A stretch of DNA of 58,015 nt from JAZGER01 sp036480335 (GTDB lineage Bacteria; Pseudomonadota; Gammaproteobacteria; DSM-19610): assembly GCA_036480335.1 (NCBI GenBank), contig JAZGGH010000149.1, positions 1 through 58,015 of the forward strand, read 5' to 3'. The translations under genes and the position numbers were made by a program. A model generated the notes under the pieces. The model did not search any database. It was not told where the DNA came from and worked only from the letters and a program-made list of their open reading frames with translations. Shown one piece after another: positions 16,033 to 24,266 of the stretch; the stretch's first letter is position 1; each line of letters starts with the position of its first letter.

Positions 16033-16583
16033 TCATAATGGATCTGGGAATAGGGGAAATGAATGGTTTTGCCTGCAATCAGTTCAGTCAGAAATGTCCA
16101 GATGGTGTCTGCTGAAGGTGGGCAGCCGGGTAAGAAATAATCAACTTTGACCACTTCATGTATTGGGTGAACCTTATCCAGCATTAGCGGAATTTCAGGG
16201 TCATCAGGAATATGTGGGCCATCTATACCCATACCTTCAAGATACACTTCTTCCAGACAGTCCTTTACTTCAAACTGATTACGCATGGCCGGAATGCCAC
16301 CGTTAATGGCGCAGGCACCAACGGCGACCAGTATCTTGCATTGCTTTCGAAAGTCCCGCAATACCTCGACATTTTCTGTATTTGCAACACCACCTTCTAT
16401 TAGGCCAAGATCGCAACTACCAACTGTTTTAATATCAGTCAGAGGCGTGCGATCAAAGTCAATCAATTCAACCAAAGACAGAATCCGCTCATCAATATCG
16501 AGCAGTGACATGTGGCAGCCAAAGCATCCACACAGGGCGGCAGTTGCCACTTTCAGTTTGCCAGCTGTTTCAGTCTCAGTCAT
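16029..16583 (-). CDS. hoxY: NAD-reducing [NiFe]-hydrogenase small subunit
   Basis: HoxY carries the 4Fe-4S cluster next to the active site. Candidate ligands are visible in order: CGCFGCHMS near the N-terminus, VGSCDL, VAVGACAINGG and LPGCPPSADTIW. There is no Tat signal, as expected for the cytoplasmic group 3d enzyme. The ATG at 16583 overlaps the hoxU stop by 8 bases and gives 184 residues. An upstream ATG at 16595 is possible but has its ribosome site too close. Confidence 0.97.
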   Translation of the reverse strand: MTETETAGKLKVATAALCGCFGCHMSLLDIDERILSLVELIDFDRTPLTDIKTVGSCDLGLIEGGVANTENVEVLRDFRKQCKILVAVGACAINGGIPAMRNQFEVKDCLEEVYLEGMGIDGPHIPDDPEIPLMLDKVHPIHEVVKVDYFLPGCPPSADTIWTFLTELIAGKTIHFPYSQIHYD

Positions 16584-17289
16584 TGCTGTTTGCATCCTTG
16601 TCTACGCTGATAGGTTTGCGGTCGTATCTTCGTTCACCGATGGGTATCTCATACCCACGATTTTTGGGTAAGATAGCACCGACTGGACAAACTGAGACAG
16701 CCTTATCACTGGCTGAAAGTGTACTGTCTCCCAGTTTTCCACTTTCTGAATTGAAGACCAGTTTGCTATTGATGCCCCGCCCACTGATCAGAAACACATC
16801 TTTCCCATCGATGTCACGGCTAGCACGCTCGCACAGGCCACACAATATACAGCGGTTGAAATAAAAAATAATCTCAGGATGAGATGCATCAATTGATCGC
16901 CTGGGGAAAAAATGCGTAAAATGCGGGCTCAACATACCGGTATCATAAGCCACTGCCTGCAACTTGCAGTCGCCACTTTTTTCACAGGCTGGGCAAATAT
17001 GATTGCCTTCAACAAACAGCATCTGTAAAAGATTACGGCGCAGAGTTACTATGGCATCAGAGCTATTATCCACGTCCATATTTTCTGAGGCTGGCAGAGT
17101 ACAGGCAGTTTGTTGTCGGCCATCTACGTTAACTACGCAAATACGACAACTTCCATGTGGTGGAAATTCTGGATTGTGACACAGGTGAGGAATATACTCT
17201 CCCGCTTTAAGCGCAGCATCCATGACTGTGTCGCCTGCGTCGAAAGAAATGCTAACTCCATCCAGCCTGAATGTTTTTCCATCGTTCAT
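16576..17289 (-). CDS. hoxU: Hydrogenase diaphorase subunit, NuoG-like Fe-S protein
   Basis: The 237-residue subunit wires electrons between HoxF and HoxY. It contains a plant-type 2Fe-2S domain (CHNPEFPPHGSCRICVV, then a further Cys in QTACTLP), a His-Cys3 4Fe-4S site (HICPACEKSGDCKLQ) and a 4Fe-4S site in FNRCILCGLCERASRD. This matches the N-terminal third of complex I NuoG. It is joined to hoxF by a 4-base overlap. Confidence 0.96.
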   Translation of the reverse strand: MNDGKTFRLDGVSISFDAGDTVMDAALKAGEYIPHLCHNPEFPPHGSCRICVVNVDGRQQTACTLPASENMDVDNSSDAIVTLRRNLLQMLFVEGNHICPACEKSGDCKLQAVAYDTGMLSPHFTHFFPRRSIDASHPEIIFYFNRCILCGLCERASRDIDGKDVFLISGRGINSKLVFNSESGKLGDSTLSASDKAVSVCPVGAILPKNRGYEIPIGERRYDRKPISVDKDANSND

Positions 17290-19073
17290 GATCTATCCTT
17301 TATATAGGCATCAATGTCGTCCCGACCAGTGATCTGCCTGGAAACCTCAACTGCAGCATCAAGATTAAAAGCAGGTTCGTAATCCGTATTTGCAAGCTGT
17401 TTCGAATAGACTCCAGAAAACTTTTTCAGCGTATCCAGTACCGGGTTTGCCGCTGTTGCACCCAGGCCACAATGACTGGATTGTTGCATCACACGCCCGA
17501 TGTTTTGCATTTCAGTCAGGTCATAAGCGGTTGCATGTCCAGCGACAACCTTGTCTACCAGGTTTTTAAGTAATTGTCCGCCAACGCGGCAGGGTGTACA
17601 GAAGCCACAGCTTTCATGACAGAAGAAATGAGAAAAATTCTGTACCATCTCCAGCAGATTCTGTTGCTGGCCTATAACCATAAAGGAACCACCGGTAGAC
17701 AGGTCTTCATAGGCAATTGTACGATTAAATTCGCTGGTTGGCAGAGTTGTTCCAGCAGCACCGGCCACCTGGATAGCCTGGGGATGAACGGCACCACAAT
17801 CATCAAGAATCTGTTCAACTGAGGTGCCAAATGGATATTCATAGATACCGGGTCGTTCGCAGTTGCCACTGATACTTAACAGTTTGGTGCCTGGAGATTG
17901 GCCTGTACCTGTAGAGCGAAGCCAGTCAACACCCGACTCGGCAATATTCGCTGCGGCAACAAAGGTTTCAACATTGTTGACAACGGTTGGCTGGTTGTGA
18001 AAACCGCAGGTAACAGGATAGGGGGGGCGATTACGGGGAATCCCCCGTTTACCCTCCAATGACTCAATCAGCGCTGACTCTTCGCCGCAGATATATGCAC
18101 CTGCACCGAGATGAATGTCGATATCAAAATGAAAGTCTGGCTGCCCGAGGATATTCTTCCCCAGTAGATGATGATTACGCCTTCGCATGAGTACCGATTC
18201 CAGCTCGGCTAGCAAGTACCGATATTCACCGCGAAGATAGAGATAGCCTTTCTCGGCACCAATCACTGCAGCACACAGTGTCATACCCTCTATAACTGTA
18301 TTGGCATAACGGTTTAATAATACCCGGTCCTTGAAAGTTCCGGGTTCCCCTTCATCGGCGTTACAAACCACATAGTGGTGGTTGGCTATGGTGTCTCTGC
18401 AAATGCGCCATTTTGTGGCTGTAGGAAAACCGGCACCGCCACGACCACGGAGACCGGATTGTTCAAGTACAGAAAGTATGTGATCTGGTCCTCGCTCAAA
18501 CAGGATTCGAATCGCATTACCTTCCATACTGCTACTGTTCAGTATTCGATTTTTCAGCTGGATATTGTCATTTATATGGAAAAATTCTGCTGGCCAGTCT
18601 GTCAAAGCTGCACCGGTTTCGACCAGTTCGGCGATGCTGTCTATGCGTGCCGAGTCGACATTCGAGACGGCAATTCCATTGATCAGTAACGCGGGTCCCT
18701 GATCGCAAATACCCGTGCAGGATGTGGTGTCAATGGTTACTCTTCCATCCGCTCTTGGGATGCCGGGTTTGACATTGAGTCGATGACAGAGGGTATCAAA
18801 CTGTGTAAGGCTGCCATTCATTCGGTCGGTGATATTGTTGCTAAACAGGATATCAAAATCACCGCGAGCTTCTGTGTGCAGAAAGGAATAGAAATCAATG
18901 ACACTGCGAATTTGTGCAGGATAGATAGACAAACTGTCAGCCAGTTGTTGTATGGCTGGTTCAGGTATGTAAGAAAACTGCTGCTGAATAGCACAAAGGT
19001 GCTGTAGCAGTTGTTCGGGTGTGTCCCCTGAATCTGCCAGCAGTCCTGTTGTAAAGCGAGTTACTTTATTCAT
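17286..19073 (-). CDS. hoxF: Hydrogenase diaphorase subunit, NuoE-NuoF fusion
   Basis: HoxF oxidises or reduces NAD(H). Residues about 1-160 are NuoE-like and the rest NuoF-like. The NuoF part has LRGRGGAGFPTATKWR (NADH site), GAGAYICGEESALIESLEG (FMN site) and the cluster ligands CGFCTPCRVGG plus a later SSHCGLGA. In the NuoE part, only the second Cys pair (SCTGICDQ) is visible; the first pair is absent from FSNNITDRMNGS. The start overlaps the stop of the HlyD-type gene by 4 bases, so the exporter and hydrogenase genes form one transcript. Confidence 0.97.
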   Translation of the reverse strand: MNKVTRFTTGLLADSGDTPEQLLQHLCAIQQQFSYIPEPAIQQLADSLSIYPAQIRSVIDFYSFLHTEARGDFDILFSNNITDRMNGSLTQFDTLCHRLNVKPGIPRADGRVTIDTTSCTGICDQGPALLINGIAVSNVDSARIDSIAELVETGAALTDWPAEFFHINDNIQLKNRILNSSSMEGNAIRILFERGPDHILSVLEQSGLRGRGGAGFPTATKWRICRDTIANHHYVVCNADEGEPGTFKDRVLLNRYANTVIEGMTLCAAVIGAEKGYLYLRGEYRYLLAELESVLMRRRNHHLLGKNILGQPDFHFDIDIHLGAGAYICGEESALIESLEGKRGIPRNRPPYPVTCGFHNQPTVVNNVETFVAAANIAESGVDWLRSTGTGQSPGTKLLSISGNCERPGIYEYPFGTSVEQILDDCGAVHPQAIQVAGAAGTTLPTSEFNRTIAYEDLSTGGSFMVIGQQQNLLEMVQNFSHFFCHESCGFCTPCRVGGQLLKNLVDKVVAGHATAYDLTEMQNIGRVMQQSSHCGLGATAANPVLDTLKKFSGVYSKQLANTDYEPAFNLDAAVEVSRQITGRDDIDAYIKDRS

Positions 19074-20299
19074 TCGCGTCCGTTTACAGTCTCCTGTTTT
19101 GTATCAGATAATTGCAGCCTTCGGCCTTGCTGGATACGTTCATCCGGGTGAGTGATGATAAGTTCCCCTTCTTCCAGGCCACTAAGGATCTGGGCTCGCA
19201 GCCCACTGCGTTTTCCGGGTTTTACCTGTCGGAGTTCGGCCTCTTTATTGCTGTTAGCGATAAAAACAGCCCAGCTGTCGTTATAGCGAAACAGCGCGTT
19301 ATCCGGAATCTGCAATACATTTTCTTCCTGCCAGAGTATGAACTTTGCGTTGACTCTGTAACTGTCACCTAATCTTTCCCATTGATCAGAGGGGGAGGCG
19401 ATATCGATAATTATCCTGACGCGTTGTTCCTCAACACCAAGGGCCGATATTTTTGTGAAACCAGAGGGTTCAATAAGACGTACCAGGCCGTTCAAGGGTT
19501 GTTCGCCGCCCCAGCGTTCAAACAGGACAGGTATACCTGGAGCCATCCTGACGGCATCGGCAGAACGCGCTTCAACCATTACTTCAAGGTCGTGTGGATC
19601 GCCCACTTCCATCAGAATCTGACCGGTTGTCACGCTGCCTTCACTTTCTTTGTAGACAGCAAGTACCTGTCCGGTTATCGGAGAGTGGATTTCGAAATGA
19701 TCTGTATCGGTCACATGGCCTCCATCTGGAAAATGAGCCAGAGCATTTCGGGCTTCTTCCAGTTGATAGCGTGCGGTATCAACAGCAGACCGGGATGATC
19801 TGAGATTTGCGCTAGCCAGTGTATTATCTTTTTTTGCACGTTCCAGTGCACTGAGGGAGATCAAATTTTTGGCATAAATCTTTTTCAGGCGAGTATATTC
19901 AGAAAGAGCATATTCTGCGCTAGCCATATCGGCTTCAGCCTTAGCTTGAACAGTGCGTAACGCAGCTTCAGCAGCAGCAACACGATCCCTGGCATCAGCT
20001 TTACTTCGAGGATCGAGTAATACCGACTTCAGGGGAGTGATTTCACACAGTTTCTCGCCAGCGGACACGAAATCGCCCACTTCCAGGCCGATACGGCATA
20101 GCGTGCCGGTAACCGGTGCTGAAATTTTGAAGCGCTCCTTGAGACGTGTTTTGCCTTCTTCTTCAAGTATTACCTGAAAAGGGCCACGGCTAACGGTAAC
20201 AGTAGTCACTTCCAGGGGTTTGGGTAAAAAACTGTATACCAGAGCGCCAGCAATCAGTATTGCTGTCAGGATTATGATCAATTTACCTGATTTAATCAT
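19070..20299 (-). CDS. HlyD/MacA-type periplasmic adaptor protein
   Basis: The 409-residue protein has a signal anchor at about residues 7-26 and no lipobox Cys. It shows a split lipoyl domain (GTLCRIGLEVGDFVSAGEKL and GQVLAVYKESEGSVTTGQIL) around an Ala-rich coiled-coil hairpin near residues 90-180, then a beta-barrel and membrane-proximal domain. This is the periplasmic adaptor of a tripartite ABC or RND exporter. The permease and ATPase lie directly upstream, 5 bases away. No outer-membrane TolC gene is nearby. The cargo is unknown. Confidence 0.93.
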   Translation of the reverse strand: MIKSGKLIIILTAILIAGALVYSFLPKPLEVTTVTVSRGPFQVILEEEGKTRLKERFKISAPVTGTLCRIGLEVGDFVSAGEKLCEITPLKSVLLDPRSKADARDRVAAAEAALRTVQAKAEADMASAEYALSEYTRLKKIYAKNLISLSALERAKKDNTLASANLRSSRSAVDTARYQLEEARNALAHFPDGGHVTDTDHFEIHSPITGQVLAVYKESEGSVTTGQILMEVGDPHDLEVMVEARSADAVRMAPGIPVLFERWGGEQPLNGLVRLIEPSGFTKISALGVEEQRVRIIIDIASPSDQWERLGDSYRVNAKFILWQEENVLQIPDNALFRYNDSWAVFIANSNKEAELRQVKPGKRSGLRAQILSGLEEGELIITHPDERIQQGRRLQLSDTKQETVNGRE

Positions 20300-20304
20300 T
20301 CTGA

Positions 20305-22665
20305 TTACTCCCTGGTTTTAAGTGCGGTGACCAGATCCAGTCGTTTCAACTTTTGCCATATTATCAGGCTACTAATGATGGCAGAAACCAGTACAACAGT
20401 TGCTGAAAAGCCATAGGATGCTGGCTCGATAATTAACGGAATCCGATATAAATCTGAAGCCATTTCGGTAGCGATAATACTGCAAAGCAGTTTGCCTATC
20501 ATGAACCCGGGGGGGATGGCGATCAAGGTCAGGAATGCCAGCTCACCTAGCAAAATATAGGCAACCTCCGAATGCCGAAAGCCTAATACGCGCAGACTGG
20601 CCAGCTCCCGGCTGCGCTCGGAATAGGCGATGCGAACGCTATTGTAGATGACGCCAAAGGCAATGCCAGTGGCGAGCAGGGTATTAATGAATGTGAAGAT
20701 CAGGATAGTGTCGCCCATCGTATCATGGGCACTTTGTACAGCGGCCTCTTTGATAGTAATGCCTGCCACGCCTGGCATATCCCGTAACTCCCTGTAGATT
20801 TTGTCCTGTTGTTGCTGATCGATATCCAGAAAAACACCGTCAATGGCATCGCCTTCACCGAGCAGACGATTCAGCGCGTCAAGGTGCATATAGGCCGGAA
20901 TACCCAGCATTTCTTCGACAATGGCTATGACTTCAACTTCAAGTTTGGGGCGGCGGCCAGATAGAATTTCAACAGTCACTCGATCACCAGTACGGGCACC
21001 CAGTAACTGGGCAAGATAGTCATTCAGGACGATCCCTCGTGATGGCAATGTAAACGGCTGTAATTGGGTATTCAGCACGCGGTGTAAATCACTGTGGCTT
21101 TCAAAGCCCTGAAGAGTAGTGCGTCTGTGTTGTTGCCTGAAGTGGAGACGCACAGGTGCATACCGAAACGGTTCGGCATACGCCACGCCCGGCAAGCTGG
21201 CCAGCTCGTACTGAGCCTTGCGCGAAGTAGGTTGTGTAAATGTAACTGTCAGGTCTTCACGTTGAGCCAGATTAAATTGAACATGCAGCATGTAATCAAT
21301 GGCATCACCCTGAAAGTTACCCAACATAACGATCGCGCCAGCCATAGCTATGCCAAGGACAGTAAAACCTGTTTTTACGGGCTTGCGACCCATGTGTCGC
21401 AAGATCATGCGAGTAGGCTGTGACAGGAATCGTTTAATGCCAGTGCGTTCGAACAGGCTTTCGTGATAACTGGCGGGTGGTTCTGGGTGCATGGCTTCTG
21501 CGGGTGGCAAGCTGGCAGCACGGTAAACTGCATGCAAGGTGCCCGTTATGGCGGCGATAAAACTGATAACAAAGGCAATCAATACAGTGCTAATATCCAG
21601 TCGATAATCCAGATAAGGGAAGTGGAAGAAATTCATGTAGAGATTGCCAAGCCCATTGCCCAGCCAGTAACCAAGCAACAGACCTGCAGTGACACCCATG
21701 GCAGTGATAATCATCACCAGCCACAGGTAATGCAGAGCCACTCTGAAATTACTGTAACCGAAGGCCTTGAACACGGCAATCTGTTCGCGCTCTGTATTGA
21801 TCAGCCGTGTCATGACAACATTCAGGAGGAAGGCAGCCACGCCAAGAAAAATAACAGGGAAGAGTATTGCCATGGTTTCCAGGCCACGAAACTCCTGATT
21901 CAGGAAATGATGTGATTGTTGATCTTTGCGTGGATATGCTCCGGCACCTCCATACTTGTCCAGTAATCGGTCAAGATTTTCCATGACTTGTTTTGGATTA
22001 ACAGAATTATCCAGCTTTAATACCACATCATTAAATGCGCCATCCATATCATAGGCTGTTGCGAGTATGTGCCGATCCATCCACAGAATACCGAAACGTT
22101 TGTCGTCCGGAAACATGGCGCCAGGACCCAGGTTGTATATATATTCTGGTGAAAGAGCAATGCCGCTGATTCGAAGGGATTCTCGATGACCATTGATAAT
22201 CGCGGTTATGTGGTCTCCTGGTTGCAGTTGGTGGGCGTTGGCGAAAGGTTCAGACAAGAGCACTTCTTCCTTGCCAGGTTCAGGTCGTCGGCCTTTACGC
22301 ATATATAATGCATTCATAACGGGGTCGCTGTTAGAGGGTATAGACACCAGTTTGCCGATGACCGGATCGGAGAATCCTGCGACTTGCATGCGAACACTGG
22401 CAATAACCCGGCTCTCAGCATCTTTTACACCAGGAATGGCTTTGATGCGTTGAAGCTCTCGTTCCGGTGCGCGTTTCAGGCTAGTGAAAATATCGGAAAA
22501 ACGATACTCAGTATAGACTGCAGCACGTGTGCGTTGCAGGGCATTCAGTGTGGAAACTGACATGATATAGGTAGCGATGCCACTGGCAATAACAATGGAT
22601 ATCGCCAGTGACTGAGACCGCAGGCGCCACAGGTCGCGAAGTAATTTTAGTGTCAGCACCTTCAC
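20305..22665 (-). CDS. FtsX-family ABC transporter permease
   Basis: The 786-residue protein begins with a membrane span (residues about 18-40), then a large periplasmic domain, and two FtsX-type three-helix blocks near residues 265-385 and 665-775. A middle span near 435-455 and a second periplasmic domain separate them. This double-FtsX layout occurs in permeases that extrude lipids or hydrophobic solutes without a classical pore. It lies 4 bases downstream of its ATPase gene. The partner set of ATPase, permease and adaptor resembles DevBCA/MacAB-like exporters. Confidence 0.93.
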   Translation of the reverse strand: MKVLTLKLLRDLWRLRSQSLAISIVIASGIATYIMSVSTLNALQRTRAAVYTEYRFSDIFTSLKRAPERELQRIKAIPGVKDAESRVIASVRMQVAGFSDPVIGKLVSIPSNSDPVMNALYMRKGRRPEPGKEEVLLSEPFANAHQLQPGDHITAIINGHRESLRISGIALSPEYIYNLGPGAMFPDDKRFGILWMDRHILATAYDMDGAFNDVVLKLDNSVNPKQVMENLDRLLDKYGGAGAYPRKDQQSHHFLNQEFRGLETMAILFPVIFLGVAAFLLNVVMTRLINTEREQIAVFKAFGYSNFRVALHYLWLVMIITAMGVTAGLLLGYWLGNGLGNLYMNFFHFPYLDYRLDISTVLIAFVISFIAAITGTLHAVYRAASLPPAEAMHPEPPASYHESLFERTGIKRFLSQPTRMILRHMGRKPVKTGFTVLGIAMAGAIVMLGNFQGDAIDYMLHVQFNLAQREDLTVTFTQPTSRKAQYELASLPGVAYAEPFRYAPVRLHFRQQHRRTTLQGFESHSDLHRVLNTQLQPFTLPSRGIVLNDYLAQLLGARTGDRVTVEILSGRRPKLEVEVIAIVEEMLGIPAYMHLDALNRLLGEGDAIDGVFLDIDQQQQDKIYRELRDMPGVAGITIKEAAVQSAHDTMGDTILIFTFINTLLATGIAFGVIYNSVRIAYSERSRELASLRVLGFRHSEVAYILLGELAFLTLIAIPPGFMIGKLLCSIIATEMASDLYRIPLIIEPASYGFSATVVLVSAIISSLIIWQKLKRLDLVTALKTRE

Positions 22666-22669
22666 CAGC

Positions 22670-23371
22670 TTAAATCCTGCGGCGCAACTCTACTGGCATT
22701 TTTTTGATACTGATAATTCGTCCATCGCTTAAATGGATTATGCGATCAGCCATACTGCCAATAACAGCGTTATGTGTTATCACAACAGTCGTTGTACCAA
22801 GCTCAAGGTTAACACGTTCCAGAGCTTGCAGAACGATAATACCAGTATTTGAATCCAGTGCGCCGGTAGGTTCATCGCATAATAAAACTGCAGGTCGTTT
22901 GGCAATGGCGCGAGCAATAGCGACACGCTGTTGTTCGCCACCTGAAAGTTGAGCGGGGAAGTGGTCCATACGATCAGTCAAATGAACGATGCCTAATGCT
23001 TCTTCAGGCGTCATCGGGTTACGCGCTATTTCGGTGACAACTGCGACATTCTCTCTGGCAGTCAGGCTGGGGATGAGATTGTAAAACTGGAAAACAAACC
23101 CCACATGATAGCGACGATAGGCGGTCAGCTCACGTTCGCTGGCTTTGACAAGATCATTTCCCGCATACATCACTTGCCCGTATGTCGGCAGATCCAGGCC
23201 GCCCAGAATATTCAACAAGGTTGATTTTCCACTACCTGAAGCACCAAGCAATACCACCAGTTCTTTCCTGTAGAGTTTGAGGTCAATACCCCGTAGAGCC
23301 TGCACCTCAGTATCACCAACCTGATAGGTTCTGGTTAAGCCGTATGCCTCGAAAACAGTCTCGTTTTGCAT
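22670..23371 (-). CDS. ABC transporter ATP-binding protein, MacB/LolD type
   Basis: The 233-residue ATPase has Walker A GASGSGKST, the Q-loop in FVFQFYNLIPSLTARENV, the signature LSGGEQQRVAIARA, Walker B VLLCDEPTGALD and the switch His in VVITHN. The length and sequence fit the MacB/LolD class that serves FtsX permeases. AGGATG stands upstream of the ATG. It is the first gene of the exporter-hydrogenase operon. Its promoter must lie in the 175-base gap shared with the divergent response regulator. Confidence 0.95.
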   Translation of the reverse strand: MQNETVFEAYGLTRTYQVGDTEVQALRGIDLKLYRKELVVLLGASGSGKSTLLNILGGLDLPTYGQVMYAGNDLVKASERELTAYRRYHVGFVFQFYNLIPSLTARENVAVVTEIARNPMTPEEALGIVHLTDRMDHFPAQLSGGEQQRVAIARAIAKRPAVLLCDEPTGALDSNTGIIVLQALERVNLELGTTTVVITHNAVIGSMADRIIHLSDGRIISIKKMPVELRRRI

Positions 23372-23404
23372 AATAGCATCCTACCTGAAATCCTGATTCC
23401 AGTT

Positions 23405-23418
23405 TTGATCAGTATCAT
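23405..23418. promoter_or_regulatory. FNR-like box in the exporter/hox and rst intergenic region
   Basis: TTGATCAGTATCAT matches the FNR/Anr consensus TTGAT-N4-ATCAA at 9 of 10 positions. On the minus strand it overlaps a possible -10 (TATGAT, 23414-23419) and lies only 34 bases from the ATPase start codon. The spacing therefore does not fit the classical activation position at -41.5. Confidence 0.5.
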
Positions 23419-23450
23419 ATTGGCTGGTTTTTCAGAGAATATCCAGTGGT

Positions 23451-23464
23451 TACATTGCGATACA
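23451..23464. promoter_or_regulatory. RstA-box-like direct repeat
   Basis: TACATTGCGATACA fits the E. coli RstA consensus TACATNTNGTTACA at 10 of 12 defined positions and has the 10-base period of direct-repeat sites for OmpR-type regulators. It lies in the gap between the exporter/hox operon and the RstA-like gene itself. Confidence 0.5.
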
Positions 23465-23505
23465 AACCGTGACAGGGAGATAACAGTCAGCAGAGTGTAA
23501 GCGGG

Positions 23506-23511
23506 TATAAT
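23506..23511 (+). promoter_or_regulatory. -10 element of the response-regulator operon
   Basis: A perfect TATAAT lies 35 bases before the GTG start of the RstA-like gene. No good -35 sits 17 bases upstream, which would suit an activator-dependent promoter. Confidence 0.45.
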
Positions 23512-23546
23512 GTTGTTTCTGATAAGCTATTTTTATGAGGTAATCC

Positions 23547-24263
23547 GTGTCTGTCGAGACGACGAATATCCTGCTGGTTGAAGACGATACAAGGCTCGCG
23601 GCGCTTGTTCAGGAGTATCTGCAACAGCAGGGTATGGGTGTGGCCGTTGTTCATAGAGGCGATACGGCATGCAAGCAGATTTTATCGCGATTACCAGATC
23701 TGGTTATTCTGGATCTGATGTTGCCAGGTATGGATGGACTGGAAGTCTGTAAAACTGTGCGGCCGCAGTATGATGGTCCAATTATAATGTTGACTGCTCG
23801 TGATGAAGATATCGACCAGGTAGTCGGGCTGGAGATCGGTGCTGATGATTATGTCACTAAACCGGTACAGCCACGTGTGTTGCTGGCACGCATTCGCGCA
23901 TTATTGCGTCGCTTTTCGAAACCTCAGAACCAATCAAACACGCATAGTGATATCTGTTTTGGTCAGTTCAAAATCAGTAGCACTGCTCGAGAAGCCTGGC
24001 TTAATAATCAGCAACTGGAGTTAACTACCAACGAATTTGAATTGCTATGGCTACTGGCCAGTCATGTTGGTGAGATATTGTCACGGGATAAGATTCTGGA
24101 ACAGCTACGGGGAATCGATTACGATGGACAGGATCGTTCGGTTGATATCCGAGTGTCTCGATTGCGGCGAAAACTCAATGACGATTCCCGTCGGCCTTAT
24201 CGTATCAAAACCATTCGTGGTCAGGGCTACCTGTTTGTAAAAGACGCCTGGGAGAAGAACTGA
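23547..24263 (+). CDS. RstA-like OmpR-family response regulator
   Basis: The 238-residue protein has a receiver domain with acidic pocket VEDD, phospho-acceptor Asp56 in LVILDLMLPGMDG, the Thr in MLTAR and the Lys in YVTKPVQP. A winged-helix DNA-binding domain follows from about 140. The pattern RGDTACKQIL, QPRVLLARIRALLRR and the RstB-like partner place it nearest RstA. The start is GTG with TGAGG upstream. It forms an operon with the kinase (3 bases). It is divergent from the exporter/hydrogenase operon, its likely target by position. Confidence 0.93.
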   Translation: MSVETTNILLVEDDTRLAALVQEYLQQQGMGVAVVHRGDTACKQILSRLPDLVILDLMLPGMDGLEVCKTVRPQYDGPIIMLTARDEDIDQVVGLEIGADDYVTKPVQPRVLLARIRALLRRFSKPQNQSNTHSDICFGQFKISSTAREAWLNNQQLELTTNEFELLWLLASHVGEILSRDKILEQLRGIDYDGQDRSVDIRVSRLRRKLNDDSRRPYRIKTIRGQGYLFVKDAWEKN

Positions 24264-24266
24264 ATT

